A stretch of 64,000 nucleotides of DNA from an uncultured Micrococcales bacterium (GTDB lineage: Bacteria > Actinomycetota > Actinomycetes > Actinomycetales > Microbacteriaceae), in assembly GCA_913062975.1 (NCBI GenBank), contig CAJXZO010000001.1, positions 62,001 through 126,000 on the forward strand, in the 5' to 3' direction. This document shows positions 12,108-23,333 of the stretch, one piece after another. The translations under genes were made by a program, and so were the position numbers. Each line of letters begins with the position of its first letter. The stretch's first letter is position 1. The notes under the pieces are model-generated. The model was not told where the DNA came from. It did no database searches and saw nothing but the letters and a program-made list of their open reading frames with translations.

Positions 12108-13183
12108 GATTTTTCAAGCCCCAAACTACTGGCAATGCTTTCAGCCTTGGCGCTGACCCGCTTAGGTCGAATCTTTCTGCCGTTCGCGTCCTTCAACGCC
12201 CAGTCCGGATCTTTCAATCCGTGACCTGTGACTGTGATGACCACTGTGTCAACCTTTGGCAGATCTCCAAGTTTTTTGTGCTTTAGCAATCCTGCGGCAC
12301 CTGCAGCGGAGCTAGGTTCCACAAAGACACCGCATTCCTGGGAGAGAAACCTGTGCATCCAAAGCAGTTCTTTATCGGAGGCAAATGCAAAATTGCCCTC
12401 TGTTTCTTTTTTGGCCTGCTGAGCCAAATCCCAACTGGCAGGATTTCCAATTCTGATGGCTGTTGCAATGGTCTCTGGTTTCTGAACCGGTGCGCCCTTG
12501 ATAAAGGGGGCTGCGCCCTCAGCCTGGACTCCCCATAGCTTAGGGAGTTTAGAGATTCTTCCCTCTTTCAACTCTTCTGTGTAGCCAAGGTGATAAGCAG
12601 AGATGTTTCCGGCATTACCCAGTGGCATTGCATGCAAATCTGGTTGCTTGCCCAAAACATCAACAATTTCAAAGCTGGCTGTTTTTTGACCCTGCAAGCG
12701 ATCTGGGTTTACAGAGTTGACCAAGAACACTGGATATTGCTCGTCTAGCTCACGTGCAATTCTCAAACAGTCATCAAAGTTTCCCTTGACCTGCAGAATC
12801 TGTGCCTTATGGGCAATTGCCTGACTTAGCTTGCCGTATGCAATCTTTCCGCTGGGCACCAGCACAACACTTTGGATTCCAGCCTTTGTTGCATATGCCG
12901 CAGCTGCGGCAGAGGTGTTACCGGTGGAGGCGGCAACTACCGCCTGGGCACCCCTTCCCAAAGCCTTGCTTACAGCAGTGGTCATTCCGCGATCCTTAAA
13001 TGACCCGGTTGGGTTCATTCCTTCAAACTTCAGATACACCTCGCCGACATCCAGAAGCTTGGCCAGCTCAGGTGCATCAATCAAAGGTGTTCCGCCTTCG
13101 CCCAGGGTCACCACTGGATCAGAATCTGTCCAATTCAGACGGTCGTAATATTCGCGAATCACTCCGCGCCACTGATGTGCCAT
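12104..13183 (-). CDS. thrC: Threonine synthase
   Basis: NPTGSFKDRGMTTAVSKA PLP-lysine motif. Confidence 0.96.
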   Translation of the reverse strand: MAHQWRGVIREYYDRLNWTDSDPVVTLGEGGTPLIDAPELAKLLDVGEVYLKFEGMNPTGSFKDRGMTTAVSKALGRGAQAVVAASTGNTSAAAAAYATKAGIQSVVLVPSGKIAYGKLSQAIAHKAQILQVKGNFDDCLRIARELDEQYPVFLVNSVNPDRLQGQKTASFEIVDVLGKQPDLHAMPLGNAGNISAYHLGYTEELKEGRISKLPKLWGVQAEGAAPFIKGAPVQKPETIATAIRIGNPASWDLAQQAKKETEGNFAFASDKELLWMHRFLSQECGVFVEPSSAAGAAGLLKHKKLGDLPKVDTVVITVTGHGLKDPDWALKDANGRKIRPKRVSAKAESIASSLGLEKS

Positions 13184-14482
13184 CTAGACGCCCTCCACTC
13201 TGATTTGACCCCTAATGTCAACCACCTGATCCTGGGAGTTCAACTTCTCAATCAACTTCTGCAGGCTTCTTTCACTGGTTTCATGGGTAATTATGGTCAA
13301 CATAACGTTGTCCGAATCGCTGTCAATCGTGCTCTGTTCCAAAGTTTCAACACTTATGTCTAAATCGGCAAACATAGAGGCAATCACAGCCAGTACACCT
13401 GATTGATCTTTGACTTCAAGAGATATTTGATAGCGGGTCACAATGTCATCAATAGGCATTATTTCAAGCTTTGCGTGGCTTGATTCGTTCAAGCCAGATC
13501 CGCCTCCGAGGTGTCTCTTGGACGCCATCACGACATCTCCCAAAACTGCACTGGCGGTTTCTATGCCACCGGCACCGGCACCATAGAACATAAGCTCTCC
13601 ACTGGCTTCACTTTCAACAAACACAGCGTTGAATGCTCCTCTAACACTAGCCAGCGGATGACTCACGGGAATCAGTGTTGGGTGCACTCTGGCAGCAATT
13701 GAATCTTTGCCCACTCGCTCACACACCGCCAATAGCTTCACGGTGTAGTCAGCTTCTTTGGCAGACTCAATATCCAGTTGGGTGATTTTCTCAATCCCCT
13801 CGGTATAAACATCGTCGATGTGAACTTCTGTGTGGAAAGCAAGTGAAGAGAGAATTGCCGCCTTGGCTGCAGCGTCAAAGCCACCAACATCTGCAGTTGG
13901 ATCAGCTTCGGCATAACCAAGTTGCTGAGCTTTTTGCAGTGAATCTTCAAAACTTGCGCCAGTGGATTCCATCTGATCCAAAATAAAGTTCGTGGTTCCG
14001 TTGACAATTCCCATAATCCTGGTGACCTTGTCACCAGCAAGGGATTCGCGCAGTGGTCTAATTATCGGAATTGCACCTGCGACACTGGCTTCGTAATAAA
14101 CCTGAGCACCGACACGTTCTGCAAGCTCAAATATCTCTGGGCCGTGATTGGCCAGAAGTGTCTTATTGGCAGTCACCACATCACTTCCAGATTCCAATGC
14201 CGTGCGGATGTAATCCAAAGCTGGCTGGATTCCACCAATAAGTTCCACCACAATGTCAGAACCCAGAATCACTGATTCAGCATCGGTTGTTAGGAAGCTT
14301 TTAGGGATGTCGTAATCCCTATCAGCATCCAGAGAGCGAACCAAAACCCCAGAAATCTCTAATTTCGCGCCAACTCTGTGAGCGAGCTCCTCGGAATCGT
14401 TTTGGATTAATTTAAATACTTGGGAGCCAACTGAACCTGCTCCGAGCAGGCCAATTCGAATCGGCCGATAATCAGCTCTCAT
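13184..14482 (-). CDS. hom: Homoserine dehydrogenase with C-terminal ACT domain
   Basis: GLLGAGSVGSQV, GIVNGTTNFIL, C-terminal ACT-like region. Confidence 0.96.
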   Translation of the reverse strand: MRADYRPIRIGLLGAGSVGSQVFKLIQNDSEELAHRVGAKLEISGVLVRSLDADRDYDIPKSFLTTDAESVILGSDIVVELIGGIQPALDYIRTALESGSDVVTANKTLLANHGPEIFELAERVGAQVYYEASVAGAIPIIRPLRESLAGDKVTRIMGIVNGTTNFILDQMESTGASFEDSLQKAQQLGYAEADPTADVGGFDAAAKAAILSSLAFHTEVHIDDVYTEGIEKITQLDIESAKEADYTVKLLAVCERVGKDSIAARVHPTLIPVSHPLASVRGAFNAVFVESEASGELMFYGAGAGGIETASAVLGDVVMASKRHLGGGSGLNESSHAKLEIMPIDDIVTRYQISLEVKDQSGVLAVIASMFADLDISVETLEQSTIDSDSDNVMLTIITHETSERSLQKLIEKLNSQDQVVDIRGQIRVEGV

Positions 14483-15911
14483 CTGCTAGTCCTGTCTTGT
14501 AACCCTCATCGCGGGCAAGCATGTCTTGCTCAGTTTCGCCTCTTACTAAAAGCTTTGACTGACCGTCTCGAACACTCGCAATCGGAGGTCTTCCTAAATA
14601 ATTGTAGTTAGATGCTAGCGAATAGCAGTAGGCACCTGTGGCGGGAACGGCAATCAATTCATTAATCGCTAAATCTGATGGCAAATAAGTGTTATTCACC
14701 ACAATGTCTCCGCTTTCGCAGTGTTTTCCAACCACCCTTGATAAAACAGGCTCAGCTGAACTTGATCGGGTAGCAAGTGAGCTTGTATATTCCGCTCCAT
14801 AGAGTGCAAATCGCAAGTTGTCACTTATTCCACCATCGACAGCAACATATCTTCTATTCGCACTGCCCTGTTCGGTTGGCACCTCAATATCTTTGATGGT
14901 CCCGACGTTATATAAAGTCACTCCACTGGGTCCCGCAATGAGTCTTCCAGGCTCAAAGCAAAGGTTTGGGGGTTTGATGCCAAGTTCATCAGACAAGGAC
15001 ACAACATTAGCAATAATTCTCTGGGCCAGCTCCTTGATGTTTATCGGTTTTTCGTTTTCAACGTAAGCAATACCAAAGCCGCCACCAAGGTTTAGCTCGG
15101 GAACCTCTTCGCCCTCGGATAGCTTTGCATGCAGTGACAAAAGTCTGCGAGCGGCTTCAACAAAACCATCAACCACAAAAATCTGTGAACCGATGTGAGA
15201 GTGCAGACCCAAAAACTTCAGTGACGGGTGGGAACGAATAACCGCCACCAAATCCTCGACCTGATCAATCGGTATCCCAAACTTTTGATCTTCTCTCGCG
15301 GTTGCCAAAAACTCATGCGTTGAGGCGTGCACACCACTGTTCACCCTGAGCCTCACACCCTGAACAACAGAGTTACTCTCGGCAATTGATGCAATTCTTT
15401 CAATCTCCTGCTCAGAATCAATCACGATTGAATTCACTCCAGCAACAACTGCTCGACTGATTTCACTCAAAGACTTGTTATTTCCGTGAAGACCAATCTT
15501 CGACCCCTCAAAGCCAGCCGCCCTGGCAACCGCCAGTTCACCTCCGCTGGCAACATCAATTGAGTAACCTTCTTGCTCAACCCAGCCAGCGATATCTGTG
15601 GTTAACAACGCCTTCGCCGCGTAATACATGCGAATTGCAATGCCGTGCTCTCTGGCGGGTTGAGTAAATGCCCGATTTACCAGGGCCAATCTTGATCTGA
15701 ATTCACTCTCGTCTACAACATAAAGTGGTGTTCCGAATTTGCTGGCAAGTTCGCTGACACCGACACCACCGATATGAATCTCACCAGATGAATCGCGCTT
15801 AGCAGACTCCGGCCAGATTTTTTTATTCAGATCATTTAGGTCTTCCGGAGCTTGCAACCACTCTGGGGCTAAGGGGTTTTTCACGTTACATCCGTTCTGG
15901 GGCACTGACAC
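14472..15911 (-). CDS. lysA: Diaminopimelate decarboxylase (alternative GTG start at 15884, just past the argS stop)
   Basis: [15 protein letters not shown]-lysine motif, [22 protein letters not shown]. Confidence 0.95.
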   Translation of the reverse strand: MSVPQNGCNVKNPLAPEWLQAPEDLNDLNKKIWPESAKRDSSGEIHIGGVGVSELASKFGTPLYVVDESEFRSRLALVNRAFTQPAREHGIAIRMYYAAKALLTTDIAGWVEQEGYSIDVASGGELAVARAAGFEGSKIGLHGNNKSLSEISRAVVAGVNSIVIDSEQEIERIASIAESNSVVQGVRLRVNSGVHASTHEFLATAREDQKFGIPIDQVEDLVAVIRSHPSLKFLGLHSHIGSQIFVVDGFVEAARRLLSLHAKLSEGEEVPELNLGGGFGIAYVENEKPINIKELAQRIIANVVSLSDELGIKPPNLCFEPGRLIAGPSGVTLYNVGTIKDIEVPTEQGSANRRYVAVDGGISDNLRFALYGAEYTSSLATRSSSAEPVLSRVVGKHCESGDIVVNNTYLPSDLAINELIAVPATGAYCYSLASNYNYLGRPPIASVRDGQSKLLVRGETEQDMLARDEGYKTGLADES

Positions 15912-17547
15912 CCAATAATCTCAGACCATTGGCCAAAACAACAGTGGTAGCTCGATTCAACAGCAACCTTGAGCCATGCACGGGTTCAACTGGCTTTCCA
16001 GCCAAAGGGGTAACCCTGCAGTTGTCGTACCAGCGGTGATAGGTTCCAGCAAGCTCCTCCAGATACCTAGCAACCCTGTGCGGCTCGCGATTCTCGGCAG
16101 CTATTTTCAAAATAGCTGGGAATTCAACAATCTTTGCAATGAGCGCGTTTTCAGTCTCGTGCTTAAGCAGGGATGGCTCAAATTCATCGACTGTAATCCC
16201 AAAGCTTGCAGCGTTATTTTCAACCTGAATGGTTCTGGCGTGAGCGTATTGGACATAGAAAACTGGATTATCATTTGTTTTCTTGGCAAGGGCTTTCAGA
16301 TCAATGTCCAAGTTTGAATTTGCACTCGAACGAGTCAGTGCATACCTTGCAGCATCAACTCCAACCGCCTCGACCAAAACCTCGAGTGGAATCACGGTTC
16401 CGGCTCGCTTACTCATTCGAACCGGTGTTCCGTTTTCCATCAGATTCACCATCTGACCTATCAAAATTTCTAGGTTCTCCCCCGGGGTGTCACCAAATGC
16501 CGAACACATCGCCATCATTCTTTGAACATAACCGTGGTGATCCGCACCCAACATGATGATGGCACGATCAAAGCCACGCTCTCTTTTGTTCAGGTAATAG
16601 GCCAAATCGGCAGCGATGTATGCAGGCTCTCCATCACTTTTTATTACAACCCGATCATTGTCATCGCCAAACTCGGTTGATCTGAGCCAAACGGCACCGT
16701 CTTTGTCGAAGATGTGTCCGTTTTTGCGAAGCTGATTTATGGCTTTTTCAACTGCTTTCGATTCGTGGAGTGAGTTTTCATGGAAATAGACATCAAATTC
16801 AACTCCGAAATCAGAGAGCGATTTCTTGATGTCTGCAAACATCATTTCCACACCCTCAGCTCTGAATATCTCCAAGGCTTCATCGTGAGGGTATTCCAAA
16901 ACCTCTTTTCCGTGACGCTTCAGAATGCGATCAGAGATTTCGGTGATGTATTCCCCTCCGTACCCATCTTCCGGAGCCTCAGCTCCACTGGCACGAGCAA
17001 ATAAAGACCTTGCAAAGCGATCTATTTGAGCTCCGTGATCATTGAAGTAATACTCACGAACAACATCTGCACCCTGTGAAGTGAGTATTCGCGCAAGCGA
17101 ATCTCCCATTGCCGCCCAACGGGTGCCGCCAAGGTGAATTGGACCGGTGGGGTTGGCAGAAACAAATTCCAAGTTCATTTTTTGCCCTGAAAATATCTCC
17201 GAGCTTCCATAACTGGATCCTTGAGAAACCACTTCGGGCAGAATTGATGCTGCACTGGCTGTGTATAAAAATATGTTCAGAAAACCTGGTCCGGCAACCT
17301 CTAGACGATCAACGCCGTCCGAGTCAGACATAAAATCAGCAATTTCTTGACCAAATTCGCGAGGGTTTTTACCCAATTGCTTTGCCAACTGCATCGCAAT
17401 GTTGGTTGACCAATCGCCATGCTCACGGTTTTTTGGTCTCTCCACCGCAATCTCATGGGGCAGACTCAATTCAAAGCCGTTGTTCTCAGCCAGTTGCTTC
17501 ACCGAATCGGCTATTAGTTTCGATAGTTGTTCGGGAGTCAAATCCAT
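15886..17547 (-). CDS. argS: Arginyl-tRNA synthetase (start trimmed from track; longer ORF runs through the divergent tRNA)
   Basis: [26 protein letters not shown] (HIGH-like), MSKRAGT (KMSKS-like); N-terminus [11 protein letters not shown]. Confidence 0.94.
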   Translation of the reverse strand: MDLTPEQLSKLIADSVKQLAENNGFELSLPHEIAVERPKNREHGDWSTNIAMQLAKQLGKNPREFGQEIADFMSDSDGVDRLEVAGPGFLNIFLYTASAASILPEVVSQGSSYGSSEIFSGQKMNLEFVSANPTGPIHLGGTRWAAMGDSLARILTSQGADVVREYYFNDHGAQIDRFARSLFARASGAEAPEDGYGGEYITEISDRILKRHGKEVLEYPHDEALEIFRAEGVEMMFADIKKSLSDFGVEFDVYFHENSLHESKAVEKAINQLRKNGHIFDKDGAVWLRSTEFGDDNDRVVIKSDGEPAYIAADLAYYLNKRERGFDRAIIMLGADHHGYVQRMMAMCSAFGDTPGENLEILIGQMVNLMENGTPVRMSKRAGTVIPLEVLVEAVGVDAARYALTRSSANSNLDIDLKALAKKTNDNPVFYVQYAHARTIQVENNAASFGITVDEFEPSLLKHETENALIAKIVEFPAILKIAAENREPHRVARYLEELAGTYHRWYDNCRVTPLAGKPVEPVHGSRLLLNRATTVVLANGLRLLGVSAPERM

Positions 17548-17604
17548 CCTCAGGTCGAGGCCTAAGTCTAACGGAATGGCCTCGATGTTAGAGTTTTCTA
17601 TGTA

Positions 17605-17676
17605 GCCCCCATAGCTCAGGGGATAGAGCACCGCCCTCCGGAGGCGGGTGCGTAGGTTCGAATCCTACTGGGGGCG
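17605..17676 (+). tRNA. tRNA-Arg (anticodon CCG), CCA not encoded
   Basis: Acceptor GCCCCCA/TGGGGGC, anticodon stem CCGCC-CTCCGGA-GGCGG, T-arm TAGGTTCGAATCCTA. Confidence 0.93.
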
Positions 17677-18231
17677 CTTTAGAAAATCAGCTAGTTGAGT
17701 CAGTGCCAAAAACCTGTGGCTCAGTGTGTTTTTCACCTCTGCTGGCAACTGGGCAGCGGTTTTTGAAAAACCCTCTGGGATGAAAATCGGGTCATAGCCA
17801 AATCCTTGGTCTCCCTGGCTCTCACGAGCAAGTGAACCACTCCAGATTCCCGTGAAGCCTTTCTCACCAGAGTCATCAACCATAGCAATCGAGCAAATGA
17901 AACTTGCGTTTCTGTTGTCCATGTCCTTCATCTGAGCAAGCAGTAGTTCTCTGTTTTTCTGGTCATCCTTTTCACCGCTCCATCTGGCAGAGAGGATTCC
18001 GGGGGAACCACCCATCACCTCAACGGCAATTCCTGAATCATCGGCAATTGTAGGAATTCCGGTTGAATCAAAACCATGCCTGGCCTTAATCAATGCATTT
18101 TCGTAAAAGGTGACACCATTTTCAATTGGCTCATCACTGAAACCAACCAATTCGACCTCTAGATGATTGTTCAAAATCGCGGAAACTTCGCCGATTTTGT
18201 TTTGATTGCCGGTTGCTAGCTGAAGCTTCAT
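17665..18231 (-). CDS. rdgB: XTP/dITP non-canonical purine NTP pyrophosphatase (RdgB/HAM1)
   Basis: [44 protein letters not shown]. Confidence 0.95.
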   Translation of the reverse strand: MKLQLATGNQNKIGEVSAILNNHLEVELVGFSDEPIENGVTFYENALIKARHGFDSTGIPTIADDSGIAVEVMGGSPGILSARWSGEKDDQKNRELLLAQMKDMDNRNASFICSIAMVDDSGEKGFTGIWSGSLARESQGDQGFGYDPIFIPEGFSKTAAQLPAEVKNTLSHRFLALTQLADFLKRPQ

Positions 18232-18962
18232 CGAACCCTTAGCATCTCGCCCAGCGTGGATTTCTGAATTTCGGTGAGTTCTGCGGTGGCCTTTTTCGCG
18301 AGATTCAGCAATCCCTGCAGTTCGGCATCATCAAAGGGTGCGCCCTCCGCGGTTCCCTGAACCTCAACGAATAGACCACGTCCGGTTGTGACAACATTCA
18401 TGTCTGTTTCTGCTCTGACATCCTCAACGTATTCCAAATCTGTCAGTAACTTCCCATCGACCACGCCAACTGAGATTGCGCTGACAGTATCAATCAAAGG
18501 CGACTGGCCAGAAATTAATTTTTTCTGATACCCAAAGTCAATTGCCTGAGCTAGTGCCACAAAACCTCCGGTTATTGCAGCAGTTCTAGTTCCACCATCT
18601 GCTTGCAAAACATCGCAATCAATCACGATGGTGTTTTCACCGAGAGATTTGAAGTCAATAACGGAGCGTAATGCCCTTCCAATCAGCCTGGAAATCTCAT
18701 GAGTCCTGCCACCGATTTTTCCACGTACGCTTTCACGATCACTCCTATCATGAGTGGCCCTGGGAAGCATTGAATACTCCGCGGTGACCCAACCCTCTCC
18801 TGAGTCTTTTTTAAACCTTGGAACACCCGGGGTGAAGCTTGCGGTGCATAAAACTTTTGTGGAGCCAAAGTTGATTAGAGCTGAACCCTCTGCGTGCTCA
18901 CTCCAGCCCAGGTCAATTCCAACATCTCTAAGCTGGTCTTCAGCGCGGTCATTTGGTCGCAT
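18228..18962 (-). CDS. rph: RNase PH (start trimmed to [11 protein letters not shown])
   Basis: [32 protein letters not shown]; overlaps murI by 14 nt. Confidence 0.95.
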   Translation of the reverse strand: MRPNDRAEDQLRDVGIDLGWSEHAEGSALINFGSTKVLCTASFTPGVPRFKKDSGEGWVTAEYSMLPRATHDRSDRESVRGKIGGRTHEISRLIGRALRSVIDFKSLGENTIVIDCDVLQADGGTRTAAITGGFVALAQAIDFGYQKKLISGQSPLIDTVSAISVGVVDGKLLTDLEYVEDVRAETDMNVVTTGRGLFVEVQGTAEGAPFDDAELQGLLNLAKKATAELTEIQKSTLGEMLRVR

Positions 18963-19773
18963 CGGTTTTCCTTTCGATTTCTTCAACCCCTAAAACTTCA
19001 GGGCCCAAGAATCTTTTGGCTAAAGATTCAAACTGGTGTTTTTTTCCAGTTGCTAAAAATCTGTATCTCGGACTTTCGTCATTCGAGGCTAGCAAGTCAT
19101 GTTCGGTCAAAACCCTAAAAACATCCCTCGCGGTTTCTTCGGCACTGCTAACCAAGTTGACGCCATCCCCCATCACAAAACTAACTGCCGCGGAAAGCAT
19201 TGGGTAGTGGGTGCAACCAAGCACCAGAGTGTCGATACCGTCTTGTCTTAGAGGCTCCAAGTAATCCCGGGCAACTTTCAACAGTTCCTCGCCACTGGTT
19301 TCTCCTCTTTCGACAAACTCAACAAATGCAGGACAGGCCTGAGTCGAGATCTTCAAATCTAGAGCTGCTGCAAATGCATCGTCATAGCTTTTAGAAGAGA
19401 TTGTGGCGCTGGTTCCAATCACTCCAACTTTTCCATTTTTGGAAGTAGCTACTGCTTTTCTAACTGCAGGCTGAATCACCTCAACCACCGGAATCCCCTT
19501 ACCCACGGTGTATCGCTCTCTGGCGTCTCTCAAAACCGCGGAGGATGCTGAATTGCAGGCGATAACCAGCATTTTCACGCCCATATCCACCAACTGGTCC
19601 ATGACTTTTAGCGCAAGTTCGCGAACCTCTGGAATTGTCTTGGTTCCGTAAGGCGAGTTTTCGGTGTCGCCAAGATAAATAATGGACTCATGCGGGAGTT
19701 GATCAATGATTGCCCGAGCAACAGTCAATCCACCGACTCCAGAGTCGAATACACCTATCGGGGCTTCATTCAC
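18949..19773 (-). CDS. murI: Glutamate racemase (GTG start)
   Basis: [34 protein letters not shown]. Confidence 0.96.
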   Translation of the reverse strand: MNEAPIGVFDSGVGGLTVARAIIDQLPHESIIYLGDTENSPYGTKTIPEVRELALKVMDQLVDMGVKMLVIACNSASSAVLRDARERYTVGKGIPVVEVIQPAVRKAVATSKNGKVGVIGTSATISSKSYDDAFAAALDLKISTQACPAFVEFVERGETSGEELLKVARDYLEPLRQDGIDTLVLGCTHYPMLSAAVSFVMGDGVNLVSSAEETARDVFRVLTEHDLLASNDESPRYRFLATGKKHQFESLAKRFLGPEVLGVEEIERKTDATK

Positions 19774-19779
19774 GTGGAC

Positions 19780-19785
19780 AGTCTA
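19780..19785 (-). promoter_or_regulatory. Candidate -10 box TAGACT, 6 nt from the murI GTG
   Basis: Reverse strand TAGACT-GTCCAC-GTG. Confidence 0.5.
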
Positions 19786-19823
19786 TTGTTTGCCGAAACT
19801 TCTAAGCTGATTGGCTCGGAGTG

Positions 19824-19829
19824 TAACCT
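19824..19829 (+). promoter_or_regulatory. Candidate -10 box TAACCT, 6 nt from the pncB ATG
   Basis: TAACCT-GTTGGC-ATG. Confidence 0.5.
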
Positions 19830-19835
19830 GTTGGC

Positions 19836-21110
19836 ATGAGCTCAGCACTGAAAACCGACCGTTATGAATTAACCATGCTGGATGCAGCAATTCAGGCTGG
19901 GATGGGATCAAGACAAGTTGTTTTCGAGGTGTTTTCGCGAAATCTTCCTCTGGGGCGAAGGTTTGGTGTTTTCGCTGGAACCGGCAGGCTTATTCCAGCG
20001 ATTCAGGATTTCAAGTTTGAACAACAAGAGCTGGATTTCCTTGAGCGGAACAACATTGTTAGCAAGCAGACCCTTCATTGGCTTGCTAATTTTTCATTCA
20101 GTGGGGAAATTATCGGTTTCTCTGAAGGTGAGATCTATTTCGGAAACTCTCCTGTTTTGACAATTTCTGGCACGTTTGCCGAGTGTGTTGTTTTGGAAAC
20201 ACTGGTGCTCTCGGTGCTGAACTATGACTCAGCTGTTGCCAGTGCGGCGGCAAGAATGCGAATTGCGGCAAAAGAAAGAAAGCTAGTTGAGATGGGGTCT
20301 CGCAGAGCAAATGAGGATGCCGCGGTTGCAGCCGCCAGAGCCAGTTACATTTCTGGGTTCGATGCGACCAGCAACTTATTGGCCCATCACCGTTATCAAA
20401 TACCTTCAGTTGGAACCTCAGGTCACGCCTTCAGTCTTTTATTTGAATCTGAGGCGGACGCTTTCAAGGCTCAACATGATGCAATGGGAGATCAGACCAC
20501 ATTTTTATTAGACACCTTTGATATTGAAACCGCGGTGACTACAGCTGTTGAAACCACCGCTGGCAAATTAGGAAACGTTCGGATTGACTCTGGTGACCTG
20601 AGTGAATCTGCTCATAGAGTCCGAGCCCAACTTGACTCACTTGGGGCAACGGGAACCAAAATCACCGTTACCAATGATTTAGACGAGGATGCCATAGCTG
20701 GCTTATCTGGGTCGCCAGTAGATGGCTTCGGTGTCGGCACCAGCCTGGTTACCGGTTCCGGTCACCCAACTGCCAGCTTTGTCTACAAATTAGTGTCAAA
20801 GTTTGAAAATGATAAGTGGATTAACGTTTCCAAAAAATCCACCGGCAAGATCAACCTGCCTGGTAAAAAATTCGCCTATCGAATTTTGGAAAACGAAACA
20901 GCAATTCGGGATGAACTGAGACCTTCAAAAATAGATTCTTCAAATGCAAGACCACTGCAAATTGATTACCTTGCCGAGGGCAAGATCGTGTGGGATACAG
21001 ATTTAGAAATCGCAAGAAAGAGATTCAGTTCCTCGCTTGCTGAGCTTCCCGCAACCTCCAGAAGACTCAGTGAGGGAGACCCCGCCCTAGAAGTCAGTTT
21101 TATTTCTTAA
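19836..21110 (+). CDS. pncB: Nicotinate phosphoribosyltransferase
   Basis: TDRYELTMLDAAIQAGMGSRQVVFEVFSRNLP; VRIDSGDL. Confidence 0.92.
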   Translation: MSSALKTDRYELTMLDAAIQAGMGSRQVVFEVFSRNLPLGRRFGVFAGTGRLIPAIQDFKFEQQELDFLERNNIVSKQTLHWLANFSFSGEIIGFSEGEIYFGNSPVLTISGTFAECVVLETLVLSVLNYDSAVASAAARMRIAAKERKLVEMGSRRANEDAAVAAARASYISGFDATSNLLAHHRYQIPSVGTSGHAFSLLFESEADAFKAQHDAMGDQTTFLLDTFDIETAVTTAVETTAGKLGNVRIDSGDLSESAHRVRAQLDSLGATGTKITVTNDLDEDAIAGLSGSPVDGFGVGTSLVTGSGHPTASFVYKLVSKFENDKWINVSKKSTGKINLPGKKFAYRILENETAIRDELRPSKIDSSNARPLQIDYLAEGKIVWDTDLEIARKRFSSSLAELPATSRRLSEGDPALEVSFIS

Positions 21111-21312
21111 GTTTTTCGTAGATTTCTTTGCATTCTGGGCAAACCGGAAACTTCTCTGGATCTCTGCCCGGGACCCATTTCTTTCCACATAGAGCCAACA
21201 CCGGGGTTCCCATAACTGCACTCTCGGTTATTTTGTTCTTCTGAACATAGTGCGCATAGCGCTCGTGGTCGCCATCCTCTAGTTGTGTCTGTTTTTCAAG
21301 TTGCGTTTCCAT
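21100..21312 (-). CDS. DUF3039-family small protein
   Basis: 70 aa, TPVLALCGKKWVPGRDPEKFPVCPECKEIYEKL. Confidence 0.85.
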   Translation of the reverse strand: METQLEKQTQLEDGDHERYAHYVQKNKITESAVMGTPVLALCGKKWVPGRDPEKFPVCPECKEIYEKLKK

Positions 21313-22508
21313 TAGTTTGATTCTAGGTCTCTACTATCTCCCAGTTCAACGGTGAAAGAAACTCGCTGGCCATCCCTCAGGACCACCATTTCAACTTCCG
21401 CACCAGCTGGTTGTGCCCTGACCGCAGCGGTTAGCTCACCACTTCCATCAATCCGGTCACCATCGAACAAAACAACAATGTCACCTGCCTGCAAACCGGC
21501 GTTAGCTGCAGCGCTATCAGGAGTTATCTCTACAATTTCCGCACCACTTCCAAAGCTGGAATCGGCAATCACGCTGTCCGTCACCAAAGCCCCAAGCAAA
21601 CCGTGGCTTGCAAAACCCTTCTCAATGATTTCATCTGAGATTCGCAAAGCTGTGTTGGCAGGTATTGCAAACCCAACACCAATATTTCCCGAAGATCCGC
21701 TGGTTGCAATTGCAACATTGATGCCAATTAGGCGACCTTGCTGGTCAACTAGTGCTCCACCCGAGTTACCGGGGTTGATTGCTGCATCTGTCTGCACCAC
21801 CTGCAGGTTGATTGGCCTGGCCCCAATGCCGTCCCAAAATCTCAAGCCTGACCCGTTTCCATTCTCTACCTCGCTGCTAGCAACTTGAATGGTCCGATTC
21901 AGTGCCGAAACAATTCCTTGAGTGACAGTAGAGCTCAAACCAAGAGGTGCTCCGATTGCGAGAACCGGTTCGCCCACGTTGAGAGCATCTGAGTCCTTGA
22001 TTTCAATTGGTTGAAAATTTTCTGAACCCTGCAGCTTTATCACGGCAATGTCGTTGGTCGGGTCGGTACCGATTACCTCTGCATCGTAAACTCTGCCATC
22101 CCAGCCCTGGGCTGTAACAGTGACATTATTGGTGCTTCCTCCAAGTGTTACAACATGGGAGTTGGTGAGTGCGTATCCATCCTCAGACAGCAGTACGCCA
22201 CTTCCATTGCCTGCTCCGCTAGGACTGGTAACGCTCAACGTGACCACTGACGGTGACGCTGCCAAAGCCGCTCCGGTCACCCAACCAACAGATTCGGTGT
22301 TGTTCACAACAACCGGTGCTGGTGCCTGCATTGAACTCAACGCAACCAAAGAAGCTCCTGCTCCAATGGCGCCTCCGGTAAGAGCTGCAAATGCCGCAAT
22401 CACACTCATTGCCAAGGCACGAGTTGCACGCTTTTCAGTCTTTTTAGGTTTTGGATTATCAGCCTGGACTGGATAAAACAAGAATTGATTACCGGAACGG
22501 TCGTCCAT
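21312..22508 (-). CDS. Trypsin-like serine protease with PDZ domain (HtrA/DegP-like), membrane-anchored
   Basis: LTNSHVV (His), DPTNDIAVIKL (Asp), AAINPGNSGGALVD (Ser) triad motifs; C-terminal PDZ; AAAGGAG RBS ahead of the ATG at 22508. Confidence 0.93.
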   Translation of the reverse strand: MDDRSGNQFLFYPVQADNPKPKKTEKRATRALAMSVIAAFAALTGGAIGAGASLVALSSMQAPAPVVVNNTESVGWVTGAALAASPSVVTLSVTSPSGAGNGSGVLLSEDGYALTNSHVVTLGGSTNNVTVTAQGWDGRVYDAEVIGTDPTNDIAVIKLQGSENFQPIEIKDSDALNVGEPVLAIGAPLGLSSTVTQGIVSALNRTIQVASSEVENGNGSGLRFWDGIGARPINLQVVQTDAAINPGNSGGALVDQQGRLIGINVAIATSGSSGNIGVGFAIPANTALRISDEIIEKGFASHGLLGALVTDSVIADSSFGSGAEIVEITPDSAAANAGLQAGDIVVLFDGDRIDGSGELTAAVRAQPAGAEVEMVVLRDGQRVSFTVELGDSRDLESN

Positions 22509-22592
22509 TGAAACTCCTTTCAAAACAGTTTGAGCTTTTCAGCACAAACTGAATGATTTCTGAGAGCAACCTGAATGTTTTCTCCTGAAACG

Positions 22593-23333
22593 CTACCCGA
22601 CGAGCCTAGTTTCTCTGGGTAACGGCAGGGCTGTCACCAACAATGAATTACTACTCACCGATATAGAACCCGCATCAACTACCCAAGATTCCCCTAACGG
22701 TTTGTAATCGACTTGAAACTTGACTGTCGCCTTGGCGGAGAAATCTCCTTTTTCACCAAAGATGTGGCTCGCTTGAAAACCCGATGCTCCAAAACTCCAG
22801 ATAGCTGATCTGGGTATAAACCTGACACTTACAGGCTCCCCGAAAAGCTCTCCGTTTTTGATTTGAGTTTCTTTCTGAACGCTAAACACAAATTGTTCAT
22901 CAAAATAGCGCTCCAATGGTTGAACAAACGCTTTGGGAACTGAGGGGGAAGTTCTAAATATCTCCTGCACCGATTCGACATTGATAATTTCAACAGTATT
23001 ACTTGTTGAACTTGGCGGTTCGGGCAGTGGAACATAGGGCTTCTGATCCAAACAGGGCCTGCTGCCCTCACGAATTTTTACCCAAATTTTTCCAAAAGTT
23101 GGTATCTCTACTCCCCCGCTTACATATTGTTGACAGAGTATCCATGGTGGTGGCGGGGTCCAGGTAGATCCAGGTGTGCTGCTCTGGGTCGTGTCAGATT
23201 CAGTGTTGCCAGTTCCAATCGATTCACAAATAATTACCTCGCTGGATCCTATGGTTGTCTCACACTGATCATTGCAACCACCTAGTACCGCCCCAGCCGC
23301 TGAACAGCTGAAAATTATTGTTTCGATTAGCAA
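22593..23333 (-). CDS. Hypothetical secreted/lipoprotein-like protein (TTG start)
   Basis: 246 aa; short hydrophobic N-terminus ending AGAVLGGC (lipobox-like), Pro/Ser/Thr-rich linker, no family recognised. Confidence 0.65.
   Translation of the reverse strand: MLIETIIFSCSAAGAVLGGCNDQCETTIGSSEVIICESIGTGNTESDTTQSSTPGSTWTPPPPWILCQQYVSGGVEIPTFGKIWVKIREGSRPCLDQKPYVPLPEPPSSTSNTVEIINVESVQEIFRTSPSVPKAFVQPLERYFDEQFVFSVQKETQIKNGELFGEPVSVRFIPRSAIWSFGASGFQASHIFGEKGDFSAKATVKFQVDYKPLGESWVVDAGSISVSSNSLLVTALPLPRETRLVG

Noticed and set aside
21352-21888. 178-aa plus-strand ORF opposite the HtrA-like protease
   Set aside because: Antisense frame of a well-supported protease with intact catalytic motifs; low-complexity A/P/S composition.
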